Origin: Microvirga terrae
Lineage (GTDB): Bacteria; Pseudomonadota; Alphaproteobacteria; Rhizobiales; Beijerinckiaceae
Direction of reading: 5' to 3'
NCBI RefSeq assembly: GCF_013307435.2
Contig: NZ_CP102845.1
Location: 4,691,001 to 4,755,000 of the forward strand
Length of the DNA: 64,000 bases
In this document: positions 49,566-57,982 of the stretch, piece by piece
How positions within the stretch are numbered: position 1 is the first letter of the stretch
Layout: every line of letters starts with the position of its first letter
Made by a program: the position numbers and the translations under genes
Notes under the pieces: generated by a model
What the model saw: only the letters and a program-made list of their open reading frames with translations
Databases searched by the model: none
What the model was told of the DNA's origin: nothing

Positions 49566-49630
49566 TGTCCCGATCGGAAAGGCGCAGCGTTCCAAACAAT
49601 CGAGATCACCGGCACGAGGCCGGTGACGAC
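49566..49630. repeat. Partial family B repeat (right half, copy 5)
   Basis: It begins with TGTCCCGATCGGAAAGGCGCAGCG, matching the middle of copy 4, and ends with GATCACCGGC-ACGAG-GCCGGTGACGAC. The left hairpin is missing. It looks like a partial duplication or deletion next to copy 4. Confidence 0.65.
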
Positions 49631-49762
49631 GCGAGAGTGTCAGGTTTGCTCCCACCCGGAAGCACGAAGATCACGAAGATCTTGCCAAGGCCGGTTGAAC
49701 CGCGCAGAAGCTGTGCCCCGGATGGCAGGCTCCTTGCCCTGCGGAGCGGAAGGTGAGTGTCG

Positions 49763-50767
49763 ATGAAGTGGAGCGCCTGGATCGCAGGAGCGGCGGCAGC
49801 CTGCCTGTGCGGTAGCGCCTGGGCCCAGCAGCCGCTGACGGAGGTGACCTTCGGCACCAACTGGATCGCCCAGGGTGAGCATGGGGGCTATTATCAGGCC
49901 CTGGCCGATGGGACCTATGAGAAGTACGGCCTCAAGGTCACCATCGTGCCGGGCGGCCCCCGGGCCAGCAACCGCATGCTCATGACGGTCGGCAAGCTCG
50001 ATTTCTACATGGGCGGCAGCATGATCCAGGCCTTCTCGGCAGTGGAGAAGGACATTCCGACCATCGTGGTGGCGGCCCATTTCCAGAAGGAGCCGCAGGT
50101 GCTCCTCAGCCATCCGGGCCAGGGGCTCGACGCCTTTCTCGACCTGAAGACCTCGAACGACATTCTCCTGTCCAAGGACGGTGCCGCCACCTTCTTCCAG
50201 TGGATGAAGGCGGAATACGGGTTCAAGGACGAGCAGGTGAAGCCCTTCGGCTTCAACCCGGCGCCGTTCATCGCCAACACGGCGGCGGTGCAGCAGGGCT
50301 ACGTCACGTCCGAACCGCTGACCATCGAGAAGGCGGCCGGCTTCAGGCCCAACGTGTTCCTGCTCGCGGATTACGGCTTCAGCACCTATTCCACCACGGT
50401 CGAGACGCGCCGCGAGGTGGTGGAGAAGAACCCCGACCTCGTGCAGCGTTTCGTCGATGCGTCGACGATCGGCTGGTACAACTACCTCTACGGGGACGCC
50501 ACGAAGGCCAAGGCGCTCATCAAGCGCGACAACCCGGAGATGACCGACGAGTTGCTCGCCTATTCCCAGGCCAAGATGAAGGAATACGGCATCGTCGATT
50601 CCGGCGACACGCAGACCCTCGGGATCGGCGCCATGACCGATACACGCATGAAGGACTTCTTCGACAAGATGGTGAAGGCCGGCCTCTTCAAGCCGGACCT
50701 CGATTATCGAAAAGCCTACACGCTCCGGTTCGTGAACAAGGGCGTGGGACTGAACCTGAAGAGATAA
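49763..50767 (+). CDS. ABC transporter substrate-binding protein, NMT1/THI5-like
   Basis: The 334-residue periplasmic protein has a signal peptide (ending GSAWAQ) and the NMT1/THI5 (SsuA-like) pattern: VTFGTNWIAQGEHGGYYQALADGTYEKYGLKVTIVPGGP, LMTVGKLDFYMGG, and GYVTSEPLTIEKAAGF. The family carries pyrimidine precursors of thiamine, riboflavin, sulfonates or similar small ligands; here the ligand is unknown. The GTG at 49757 is an alternative start. ATPase and permease genes follow at once. Confidence 0.88.
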   Translation: MKWSAWIAGAAAACLCGSAWAQQPLTEVTFGTNWIAQGEHGGYYQALADGTYEKYGLKVTIVPGGPRASNRMLMTVGKLDFYMGGSMIQAFSAVEKDIPTIVVAAHFQKEPQVLLSHPGQGLDAFLDLKTSNDILLSKDGAATFFQWMKAEYGFKDEQVKPFGFNPAPFIANTAAVQQGYVTSEPLTIEKAAGFRPNVFLLADYGFSTYSTTVETRREVVEKNPDLVQRFVDASTIGWYNYLYGDATKAKALIKRDNPEMTDELLAYSQAKMKEYGIVDSGDTQTLGIGAMTDTRMKDFFDKMVKAGLFKPDLDYRKAYTLRFVNKGVGLNLKR

Positions 50768-50803
50768 GAGAGGAGAGCGACGCCTTTCCGCGTCGCCGCA
50801 CCC

Positions 50804-51583
50804 ATGACGCAGCTCTCGCCCGCGCTCGTTTCTCTGAGAGACGTCACGAAGGTCTTCTCCAACGGCGTGACGGCGCTTGCCGGCTTCAACCTCGACGTCG
50901 TCGCGGGCGAGTTCGTGTCGCTGCTCGGGCCTTCGGGATGCGGCAAGTCCACGGTGCTGCGCCTGATCGCGGGGCTGGCGCAGCCGACGGAAGGAAGCAT
51001 CACGTGGCCGGGCGCGACAGGCGCCGATCATCGCGGCGAGATCGGCTTCGTGTTTCAGGATCCGACGCTGATGCCCTGGTCGAGCGTGGCGGACAACGTG
51101 TGGCTCCCCTTGCGCCTGCGGGGCGTGTCGAAGCGCGATGCGCGCGATCGCATCGCCGAGAGCCTAGCCCTCGTCGGGTTGAGCGACTTCGCGAAAGCCT
51201 ATCCGCGCGAGCTCTCCGGCGGCATGCGGATGCGCGTGTCCATCGCCCGCGCCCTGTCCCTGAAGCCCAGGCTGCTTCTCATGGACGAGCCCTTCGCGGC
51301 CCTCGACGAGATCGCCCGCTTCCGGCTCAACGACGATCTGCTGCGCCTGCAGGGCGAGCTGCGCTGCACCGTCGTGTTCGTGACCCACTCGGTCTACGAG
51401 AGTGCCTATCTGTCGAGCCGCGTCGCGATCATGTCCGGGCGGCCGGGCCGCATCGTCGCCGAGGTTCGAGGAGAGCGGCGCGCAGAGCGCCCGAAGGACT
51501 TCCGCGCCGGAGCGCGCTATGCGGAGTTGTCCGGGCGGATCTCGCGGATCCTCCTCGAGCAGGCGCCGGAGGAGCGACCGTGA
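50804..51583 (+). CDS. ABC transporter ATP-binding protein (SsuB/TauB class)
   Basis: The 259-residue ATPase has Walker A GPSGCGKST, Q-loop FVFQDPTLMPWSSVADNVWLPL, signature LSGGMRMRVSIARAL, Walker B LLLMDEPFAALDE and the switch THSVYES. The QDPTLMPW form is usual for nitrate/sulfonate/pyrimidine-type importers. It lies between the binding protein and permease genes and overlaps the latter by GTGA at 51580-51583. Confidence 0.92.
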   Translation: MTQLSPALVSLRDVTKVFSNGVTALAGFNLDVVAGEFVSLLGPSGCGKSTVLRLIAGLAQPTEGSITWPGATGADHRGEIGFVFQDPTLMPWSSVADNVWLPLRLRGVSKRDARDRIAESLALVGLSDFAKAYPRELSGGMRMRVSIARALSLKPRLLLMDEPFAALDEIARFRLNDDLLRLQGELRCTVVFVTHSVYESAYLSSRVAIMSGRPGRIVAEVRGERRAERPKDFRAGARYAELSGRISRILLEQAPEERP

Positions 51584-52425
51584 CGGCATCGATTCCCAGG
51601 CCCTTACGCCGGCGAGGTGATCCTTTGAAGATCGTCCTGCCGCTCGTCGTCTTCGCAGCCGCCGTCGCCGGGTGGGAAGCCGCCGTGCGCATCGAGGGCA
51701 TCCCGCCCTACATCCTGCCCGCGCCGAGCCTGATCGCCAGGACCCTCGTGACCGACTGGCCGCTGCTGTCCGCCTCGCTCCTGACGACCCTCGAGACGAC
51801 CATCGCCGGCCTCGCGCTGGCCGTCTGCGGCGGGGTGCTGCTGGCGGTCCTTCTGAGTCTCTCGAAGGTCGTCGAGTATTCGCTCTACCCGTTCGCCGTC
51901 GTCCTGCAGGTCACCCCCGTCATCGCCGTTGCGCCCCTGCTCCTGATCTACATGCCGCAGGACGTGGCGGTGCTGGCCTGCGCCTGGCTTGTCGCCTTCT
52001 TCCCGGTTCTGTCGAACACGATGCTCGGCCTGCAATCCGTCGACAGAAACCTCATGGAGCTGTTCGAGCTCTATGGTGCGCCGGCGTCCGGAAGCGCAGC
52101 GGCGCGCTTCAGAGCCCGGCTGAAAGCCCTGTGGTATCTGCGCCGCCCGGCCGCTCTGCCGGCCTTTCTGGCCGGTCTGCGGATCGCGGGCGGGCTGTCC
52201 CTGATCGGCGCCGTGGTGGCCGAGATGGCCGCGGGATCGGCCGGGGCCGGATCGGGGCTCGCCTACCGCATTATCGAGAGCCAGTACCGGCTCAACATTC
52301 CGCGCCTCTTCGCGGCCCTCGTGCTGCTGGCGCTGACCGGCATCGGCCTGTTTCTCGTCCTCGCCTGGCTCAATCACATTCTCCTGCGCCGCTGGCACGA
52401 GAGCGCCCTGACCCGGGAGGCCTGA
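51580..52425 (+). CDS. ABC transporter permease (SsuC/TauC class)
   Basis: The 281-residue protein has about six TM helices and the BPD_transp_1 EAA loop in the region LFELYGAPASGSAAARF to LPAFLAGLRIAGGLSLIGAVVAEM. GTG at 51580 is the start, with GGAGGAG upstream and a four-base overlap with the ATPase stop. It ends the importer operon. A stretch of some 100 bp then leads to the MarR gene. Confidence 0.9.
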   Translation: MTASIPRPLRRRGDPLKIVLPLVVFAAAVAGWEAAVRIEGIPPYILPAPSLIARTLVTDWPLLSASLLTTLETTIAGLALAVCGGVLLAVLLSLSKVVEYSLYPFAVVLQVTPVIAVAPLLLIYMPQDVAVLACAWLVAFFPVLSNTMLGLQSVDRNLMELFELYGAPASGSAAARFRARLKALWYLRRPAALPAFLAGLRIAGGLSLIGAVVAEMAAGSAGAGSGLAYRIIESQYRLNIPRLFAALVLLALTGIGLFLVLAWLNHILLRRWHESALTREA

Positions 52426-52482
52426 AGGCATGATTCCTTAGCCTGTTAAATATATGCCGGCTTGTCATCGTACCGTCATGAG

Positions 52483-52504
52483 TTCGAGCCATGGTAGGCT
52501 CGAA
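52483..52504. promoter_or_regulatory. Palindrome in the leader of the MarR-type gene
   Basis: TTCGAGCC and GGCTCGAA are exact inverted repeats around ATGGTA, ending 22 bp before the MarR start. This size and place suit an autoregulatory operator. It could also be an RNA hairpin. Confidence 0.5.
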
Positions 52505-52526
52505 AAGCTTCGAGGGGCGAGAGACG

Positions 52527-53057
52527 ATGGACACCGACAACAAGCATCCGGGCGTCAAAAGCGTCGGGTGGGCTCTGGTTCAGGCTTCACGCCTGCATCG
52601 CAGCCGTACGGGCGACAAGCTCTCGGAGCTCGGTCTCTTCGCCGGTCAGGAGCAGGTTCTCCAGGCCCTCGGCAATTCCGGCCCCATGACCATGGGGGAA
52701 CTCGCGGCCATCCTTCGGGTGCGTCCGCCGACCGCCTCCAAGACGGTTTCCCGCCTCTCCAGCCTCAAGCTGGTGGAGCGCCACACCGAGCCGGGCGATG
52801 CCCGGGTCGTGCGCGTGAAGCTCACCAAGGAGGGCAAGCGCAAGGCGGCCGCCATCGACGCCCTGTGGGACGAGGTCGAGTCCGAGCTGCTTCAGGGCTT
52901 CGATTCGAAGGACCGCAAGCGCCTGCGCAAGCTCCTGCGCAAGGCCGCCAAGAATCTCGCGGGCCTCACCGGAGCCGATCAGACCGGGTTCGAGACCGAC
53001 GACGAGGTGGACGGGCTGGAAGCCGCCAGCGAGCCGGAGATGGCCGCGACGGCCTGA
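52527..53057 (+). CDS. MarR-family transcriptional regulator
   Basis: The 176-residue protein has a winged helix-turn-helix: MTMGELAAILRVRPPTASKTVSRLSSLKLVERHTEPGDARVVRVKLTKEGK. The recognition helix and the DARVV wing are normal. The C-terminal 40 residues are acidic and unusual in length (GADQTGFETDDEVDGLEAASEPE). ATG 52527 was chosen over 52491 because GAGGGG lies upstream and the 52491 codon is inside the palindrome. Target genes may be the upstream importer or the downstream DMT gene. Confidence 0.88.
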   Translation: MDTDNKHPGVKSVGWALVQASRLHRSRTGDKLSELGLFAGQEQVLQALGNSGPMTMGELAAILRVRPPTASKTVSRLSSLKLVERHTEPGDARVVRVKLTKEGKRKAAAIDALWDEVESELLQGFDSKDRKRLRKLLRKAAKNLAGLTGADQTGFETDDEVDGLEAASEPEMAATA

Positions 53058-53139
53058 TCGTCACCTCTGTGTGCCGCGCACGAGGGCCGTGCGTGGCGGA
53101 CATTCGCCTCGTGACGGCGGAGCGGCTAGCATCTCCGGC

Positions 53140-54063
53140 ATGGCCGACACCGTCACGACGACCCCGCCCACAATCGCCGCGCAGCGTCAGAACCGCATGA
53201 TCGGCATCGCCCTGATGTGTGCGGCCCTGTTCTGCTTTTCGTGCCTGGACGCGACGGCCAAATGGGTGAACCGGTCGGTCGACCCGATGGTCACGGTCTG
53301 GGCGCGCTACATCTCGGCGGCGCTTCTCACCTTCCTGGTCATCAACCCACGGACCCAGCCCGGGGCCCTCAGGACGCGCCGGCTCCCCTTGCAGCTCCTT
53401 CGCTCGTTCCTGCTCTTCGCCTCGACGCTCTGCAATTTCTTCGCCCTGAAGTACCTTCAGCTGGTCGAGACGCAATCCATCATCTTCGCGACGCCGCTGC
53501 TGGTGGCCCTTCTCGCAGGCCCGGTCCTGGGGGAGCGCATCGGCTGGCAGCGCGTGGCCGCCATCGGGGTCGGATTCATCGGCATCCTCGTCATCACACG
53601 GCCGGGCCTGGGCACCATGCATCCGGCGGCCCTTCTCTCGCTGACGGGTTCCGTTGCCTATGCCTTCTACAACATCGTCACGCGCATCCTGGCCTCGAGC
53701 GATTCCATCGCGACCACGACCCTCTATTCGAGCGTCGCCGGCATCGTGTTCGTCACGCCGGTGCTTCCCTGGGTGTGGTCCACCCCCTCGTCGCCCCTCG
53801 TCTGGTTCCTTCTCGCGACGACTGGCTTCTACGGGGCTTTCGGCCATTGGCTGCTGGTCCTGGCCCATGCCCGGGCTCCGGCCGCGATCCTCGCGCCCTT
53901 CATCTACAGCCAGATCGTCTGGATGCTGGTCCTGGGCTATGTCCTGTTCGGCGACTGGCCGGATTCTTGGACCTTCGTCGGGGCTGGCATCGTCATCGCG
54001 TCGGGGCTCTATTTGCTCTACCGTGAACGTGTGAAGCCCCGAAAGCCGGACCACTCTCCATGA
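53140..54063 (+). CDS. DMT-family (EamA) transporter
   Basis: The 307-residue membrane protein has ten TM helices in two EamA repeats: the first around FCFSCLDATAKWVNRSVDPMVTVWARYISAALL, the second around TGSVAYAFYNIVTRILASSDSIATTTLYSSVAGIV. Such proteins export amino acids, bases or other metabolites. ATG at 53140 follows GGAGCGG at 53119-53125 at a loose distance. Its stop overlaps the next gene by ATGA. Confidence 0.88.
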   Translation: MADTVTTTPPTIAAQRQNRMIGIALMCAALFCFSCLDATAKWVNRSVDPMVTVWARYISAALLTFLVINPRTQPGALRTRRLPLQLLRSFLLFASTLCNFFALKYLQLVETQSIIFATPLLVALLAGPVLGERIGWQRVAAIGVGFIGILVITRPGLGTMHPAALLSLTGSVAYAFYNIVTRILASSDSIATTTLYSSVAGIVFVTPVLPWVWSTPSSPLVWFLLATTGFYGAFGHWLLVLAHARAPAAILAPFIYSQIVWMLVLGYVLFGDWPDSWTFVGAGIVIASGLYLLYRERVKPRKPDHSP

Positions 54064-54362
54064 CCGAAGCCTCCATCGACGATCTGCGCGGGATCGGCCC
54101 TGTCACGCGGAGCCGACTGGAAGACATCGGCATCCGGACGCTGGACGATCTTCGATCCACCGGATCCGTCGAAGCCTATCGCCGCCTCAAATTCATGCTG
54201 CCCCGGCAGGTGAGCCTCAACGCGCTCTATGCCCTGGAAGCCGCCCTGCGCGCGTGCCACTGGCTCGATCTGCCCCAGGACGTGAAGGCGGCCTTGCAGC
54301 ATCAGGGCAGGATCATCGACGAGGCTCTTCGCCGGGGCGGTGTCACACGCTGCGCCCTTTAA
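54060..54362 (+). CDS. TfoX/Sxy C-terminal domain protein
   Basis: The 100-residue protein consists of the TfoX_C helix-hairpin-helix-like domain: LRGIGPVTRSRLEDIGIRTLDDLRSTGSVEAYRRLKF and LNALYALEAALRACHWLDLP. The N-terminal TfoX domain is absent, as in many Proteobacteria. The role is unknown; in gamma-proteobacteria full-length TfoX controls competence. ATG overlaps the DMT stop (54060-54063). Confidence 0.87.
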   Translation: MTEASIDDLRGIGPVTRSRLEDIGIRTLDDLRSTGSVEAYRRLKFMLPRQVSLNALYALEAALRACHWLDLPQDVKAALQHQGRIIDEALRRGGVTRCAL

Positions 54363-54385
54363 CCGACATCGAAATAGGAAACGCC

Positions 54386-55351
54386 ATGAGCCGTACCGAC
54401 ATCCTGATGACTGCGCCGATGATGCCGATCGTGATCGACGCGCTGGACAAGGCCTTCACGCTCCACCGCCTGTGGGAGCAGGAGGACAAGGACGCCTTTC
54501 TGAAAGAGGTCGGACCGCGTATTCGCGGCATGGCGACCAGCACGCTGTTCGGCCGTGTGGACGCCACTCTCCTCGATCGCCTGCCGAATGCGGAGATCAT
54601 CTCGAGCTTCGGCGTCGGGTACGACAACGTGGATGCGGCGGAAGCCGCCAGGCGCAACATCATCGTCACGAACACGCCCGGCGTTCTCGACGACGAGGTG
54701 GCCGACCTCACCCTCGGCCTCCTACTCGCGACGCTGAGAAAGATCCCGCAGGCCGACCGCTACCTGCGCGACGGAAAGTGGCCGAAGGCGTCGTTTCCCC
54801 TCTCCGCAACCCTGCGCGAGAGGAAGGTCGGCATCGTCGGACTGGGACGGATCGGCAAGGCCATTGCCCGTCGACTGGAAGGCTTCGATGTCAGCATCGC
54901 CTATCATGGTCGCACGCAGCAGACCGACGTGGCTTACCCGTACTATCCGACCGTGACAGGGCTCGCGGAGGCATCCGACGTGCTGATCGTCATCACGCCG
55001 GGCGGCGCATCGACGAGGCATCTCATCGACGCGGATGTGCTGAAGGCGCTGGGATCCAACGGCGTTCTGATCAACGTCGCCCGCGGCAGCGTCGTGGATG
55101 AGCAGGCGCTGATCGAAGCCCTCCGGTCGGGCACGATCCTGAGCGCGGGCCTCGACGTCTACGAGGACGAGCCGCGTGTTCCGCAGGAACTGATCGATCT
55201 GGAGCACGTGGTGCTCCTGCCCCACATCGCTTCTGCTTCGGTTCACACCCGCAGCGGGATGGGCAAGCTCGTGGCCGACAACCTGATCTCATGGTTCGAC
55301 GGCAAAGGCCCGCTGACGCCCGTGGCGGAGACGCCCTGGCCCCGAACGTAA
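54386..55351 (+). CDS. D-isomer-specific 2-hydroxyacid dehydrogenase (glyoxylate/hydroxypyruvate reductase-like)
   Basis: The 321-residue NAD(P)H enzyme has the catalytic frame SFGVGYDNVDAAEAARRNI, the dinucleotide loop VGLGRIGKAIARRLEGF, the NVARGSVVDEQAL block with the substrate Arg, and LLPHIASAS with the catalytic His. The YHGRTQ tail of the beta-2 strand favours NADPH. Reduction of glyoxylate or hydroxypyruvate is the common activity. GGAA lies upstream of the ATG at 54386. It is the last gene of a plus-strand run starting at the DMT gene. Confidence 0.9.
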   Translation: MSRTDILMTAPMMPIVIDALDKAFTLHRLWEQEDKDAFLKEVGPRIRGMATSTLFGRVDATLLDRLPNAEIISSFGVGYDNVDAAEAARRNIIVTNTPGVLDDEVADLTLGLLLATLRKIPQADRYLRDGKWPKASFPLSATLRERKVGIVGLGRIGKAIARRLEGFDVSIAYHGRTQQTDVAYPYYPTVTGLAEASDVLIVITPGGASTRHLIDADVLKALGSNGVLINVARGSVVDEQALIEALRSGTILSAGLDVYEDEPRVPQELIDLEHVVLLPHIASASVHTRSGMGKLVADNLISWFDGKGPLTPVAETPWPRT

Positions 55352-55395
55352 GGTCCCTTCGAGCGGGGCTCGGCGCGCTTCACGTAATTGGGCGC

Positions 55396-55412
55396 GGCCG
55401 CCGATTGCGGCC
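55396..55412. terminator. GC-rich hairpin between hydroxyacid dehydrogenase and AraC genes
   Basis: GGCCGC and GCGGCC pair around CGATT in a 126-bp gap between convergent genes. No T-tract follows. A weak terminator or processing stem is possible. Confidence 0.35.
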
Positions 55413-55477
55413 GGCTCACGATGCCTCACCGGGTCCGGCTGCCGGAATCCGATCGCGCCAACTCAGCGTGACCGGTC

Positions 55478-56569
55478 TCAGCGGTAGATCGTTTTGGACA
55501 GGGTCTGACGCGGCGAGACGCCGAAGGTGCGTCGGTAGAGGCTTGCGAACTCACCCATGTGATTGAAACCGCAGCTGAGCGCGATCTCGGTCACGGTCGC
55601 GCAGGCTGGGTCCGCCAGGAGAAGGGCTTCCTGGGCCCGTCGGAGCCGCAGGGAGCGCAGGAACGCCATGGGGGTCATGCCGCGAAAGCTCTGGAAGCCG
55701 TTCTGCAGGCTGCGGGCGCTCACGCCGGCCTGGGCGGCGATGTCGGCCAGGGACAGGGGCTCGGAAAAATGCGCCTCGATGTAGGCTTCGGCCCGTTTGA
55801 CGTAGAAGGGCGCGGCGGACGATTGCGGCCGCAGCAGCGCGTCCGAGTAGGTGTGGGTCTGGCTGAGGAGGAAGCCGGTCAGCACCGTCTGCTCGAGCTG
55901 CTGGCGGGCAGCCGCCACGGAGCGGAACAGGGAATGTAGGCTGGCGAGTTCGGCCGTGGCATACTGGAACAGCCGCACCCAGCTTTGTCCATTGGGGCTG
56001 CTCAGATCGAAGCTGGTGTCAAACTTAAGGTCTCGGTCGAGATCGCGCCCCAGCAACTTCGTGCATTGCTCGGCCGCCTTGCGCCGGCTCATCAGAAGAA
56101 TAGACATCAGGCAGTCGTCCAGATACCTCAGCGTTCTGGGCGGACCGGCAGCAAACACAACTCCATGCTGGTCGGAAACTTCGAATTCCCGACGATCCAC
56201 AACGAGCCGACCTTGCCCCTTGGAGGGCAAGAGAAAAACCATTCGCTCGTCGGTGGTTTCGGTTTTGATGTCCACATCGACTGAGCATCGATAACCTTGT
56301 GAGAAGGTGCAGAAGTCTTGCAGGCCATGGATCTGGAACACGCTTTCAAATGCCCTGTCCTTGGTTAATGGCCTCAACCGATTGGGAGAGATGAGCGTGC
56401 TGGTCAGTTCCTCCATCTCATCAAGGCGGGTCGACCTGAGCACGAGGTCGAGGACAGAGCCATCTTGAGCGGCAGGCTTTGCACCGGAGCCGTTTCCTGC
56501 TCTAGGCGGCGTCGTCTGCTCCATGGTCCGGTGAGCATCCGCCATGATCCTGCCCGTCTCTATGGCCAT
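55478..56569 (-). CDS. AraC-family transcriptional regulator
   Basis: The C-terminal 110 residues carry the double helix-turn-helix of AraC proteins (PLSLADIAAQAGVSARSLQNGFQSFRGMTPMAFLRSLRLRRAQEALL, then VTEIALSCGFNHMGEFASLYRRTFGVSP). The N-terminal 230 residues form an AraC_binding_2-like sensor domain. The start is uncertain: the frame is open to 56737, with ATG codons at 56569, 56545 and 56523 and no clear ribosome site. 56569 gives 363 residues. It may control the hydroxyacid dehydrogenase, the small TPR-like gene or the sugar-acid genes. Confidence 0.85.
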   Translation of the reverse strand: MAIETGRIMADAHRTMEQTTPPRAGNGSGAKPAAQDGSVLDLVLRSTRLDEMEELTSTLISPNRLRPLTKDRAFESVFQIHGLQDFCTFSQGYRCSVDVDIKTETTDERMVFLLPSKGQGRLVVDRREFEVSDQHGVVFAAGPPRTLRYLDDCLMSILLMSRRKAAEQCTKLLGRDLDRDLKFDTSFDLSSPNGQSWVRLFQYATAELASLHSLFRSVAAARQQLEQTVLTGFLLSQTHTYSDALLRPQSSAAPFYVKRAEAYIEAHFSEPLSLADIAAQAGVSARSLQNGFQSFRGMTPMAFLRSLRLRRAQEALLLADPACATVTEIALSCGFNHMGEFASLYRRTFGVSPRQTLSKTIYR

Positions 56570-56781
56570 TCCCCGCGGCCGTCTGGGTCTATCGGCACAG
56601 CTCAAGCCAGCCATTTCTAAAGAAAGATTACGATAGCTGCGTTTTTCCGACAAGGCTTGCGCCTTTCCGATTTCCGCAAGGTAATTGCCGTGAGACATTA
56701 AGTACGACTTCAGCAGGTTGGAGCGGAAGTCAAACACTTAACCTACGAAGACATTTCTGTTACTTTCGATTGAGGTGAGAA

Positions 56782-57072
56782 ATGACGACCACAACCACAG
56801 GTATGAGGCGATCGGTCATATCAAGTCTTATCGATTTGACTCGCAATGATAATTTCAACCGAGCAACTTACGCTAACCCAAGAGCGACAGATTTGACGAC
56901 GTTTTTGGTCAAGTTCTATTTCACGCGGGGAATTATGTTGTATTGCCTCAGCCAGTATAGCGGCTCCATCCGAGACTTCAGCATGGTTCTGCGGATGGAC
57001 TGGAGGCACCGTGGGGCGGCGGCATGGATAGCCAAAGCAGAGCGCGCCAACAACAGAGCAGCGCGGGGGTGA
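56782..57072 (+). CDS. Small AT-rich gene with one TPR-like repeat, unknown function
   Basis: The 96-residue frame has GAGGTGAG directly upstream of ATG 56782. Base composition and codon use are lower in GC than in all neighbours. The segment GIMLYCLSQYSGSIRDFSMVLRMDWRHRGAAAWIAKAERAN follows the spacing of a TPR helix pair. It may be a fragment of a longer TPR protein or a small recent gene. It is divergent from the AraC gene and followed by a strong terminator. Confidence 0.45.
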   Translation: MTTTTTGMRRSVISSLIDLTRNDNFNRATYANPRATDLTTFLVKFYFTRGIMLYCLSQYSGSIRDFSMVLRMDWRHRGAAAWIAKAERANNRAARG

Positions 57073-57123
57073 TGCCGACCACCAACAAAGAATAATCCGC
57101 CTATCCCAAACCACGGCAAACTG

Positions 57124-57153
57124 AAAAGGCAGGCTTTCGAGCCTGCCTTTTTT
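57124..57153. terminator. Strong bidirectional terminator
   Basis: AAAAGGCAGGC and GCCTGCCTTTT pair around TTTCGA and end in TTTTTT on the plus strand, with AAAA on the other side. It separates the small TPR-like gene (plus) from the SDR gene (minus). Confidence 0.9.
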
Positions 57154-57212
57154 CGTTGGCCTGTCCATGGACGAGGACGCCTGCCGGGCAGGCGATCAAA
57201 CGGGAGAGTCGC

Positions 57213-57956
57213 TCACAGCGCAAACCCGCCGTCGACGAGATGAATATGGCCCGTCGTGTAGCTGGCCTCGTCAGACGCGAGGTAGAGGGCAAGAGCCGCC
57301 ACCTCTTCGGCGGTGCCGAGCCGGCCCATGGGCTGACGGTCGACGAATGCCTGACGCACGCTCTCCAGACTCTGACCGGAACTCGCAGCGAGCGCCGCAA
57401 TCCGCTCGTCGAGCGAGGGCGACTGGATCGTGCCGGGGCAGATGGCGTTGGCACGCACGCCGCGCTTGATGAAATCGGCCGCCACAGCCTTCGTCAGGCC
57501 GATCACAGCCGCCTTCGTGGTTCCATAGACGTATCGATTGGGAATGCCGCGGACCGACGAGGCGCCGGACGCGATGTTGACGATGGAGCCCCGGCCCTTC
57601 TCCAGCATGCCCGGCAGCACCGCACGGATCGTCCGGTGCATGGACCTGACGTTCAGATCGAACGAGAAATCCCAATCCTTGTCGGAGCATTCGAGAATCG
57701 TACCGTGATGCACGAAACCCGCCGCGTTGACGAGAACGTCGAACGGTCCCGCATCAGCAACGAGCTGCTCTACGTCGGCGTTCGACAGCACGTCGAGCCT
57801 GCGCCGCTCGGCGCCCTCGAGCCCGTCGAGCTTGGCGACGTCCAGATCCGTTGCCCAAACACGCGCGCCCTCGCGAAGAAAGGCTTTTGCGATGGCGCGT
57901 CCGATCCCCTGCCCGGCCGCCGTGACGAGGGCCGTCCTTCCGTGAAGTCTGTTCAT
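57213..57956 (-). CDS. SDR oxidoreductase (DHRS6 / 2-keto-3-deoxy-sugar-acid dehydrogenase-like)
   Basis: The 247-residue classical SDR has the cofactor loop TAAGQGIGRAI, D37 after beta-2 (TDLD, favouring NAD), NAAG at 77-80, and the catalytic Y144-x3-K148 (YVYGTTK). The stretch NVRSMHRTIRAVLPGML and PNRYVYGTTKAAVIGLTKAVAADFI is close to DHRS6/2-keto-3-deoxy-L-fuconate dehydrogenases. With the IlvD/Edd dehydratase encoded 26 bp upstream on the same strand, oxidation of a 2-keto-3-deoxy sugar acid is the likely step. No SDR-independent aldolase is nearby. Confidence 0.87.
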   Translation of the reverse strand: MNRLHGRTALVTAAGQGIGRAIAKAFLREGARVWATDLDVAKLDGLEGAERRRLDVLSNADVEQLVADAGPFDVLVNAAGFVHHGTILECSDKDWDFSFDLNVRSMHRTIRAVLPGMLEKGRGSIVNIASGASSVRGIPNRYVYGTTKAAVIGLTKAVAADFIKRGVRANAICPGTIQSPSLDERIAALAASSGQSLESVRQAFVDRQPMGRLGTAEEVAALALYLASDEASYTTGHIHLVDGGFAL

Positions 57957-57982
57957 GACAGCCCCCGCTCCTTTCGTTCAGC

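Larger units (their letters stand above)
48878..49762. promoter_or_regulatory. Repeat-rich intergenic region between opgG and the ABC importer
   Basis: No protein gene is supported in this 885-bp stretch. It holds one full family B repeat (48945-49032), a near-consensus promoter (49089-49117), a structured stretch that may be a small RNA (about 49124-49374), a second full family B repeat (49457-49544) and a half copy (49566-49630). The last 130 bases precede the importer and include a plausible ribosome site but no recognised riboswitch; the TPP (thi-box) consensus was looked for and not seen. Confidence 0.5.

Noticed and set aside
49630..49762. TPP riboswitch before the NMT1/THI5-type importer
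   Set aside because: The thi-box consensus (CTGAGA and the conserved core that follows it) was looked for and is not present.
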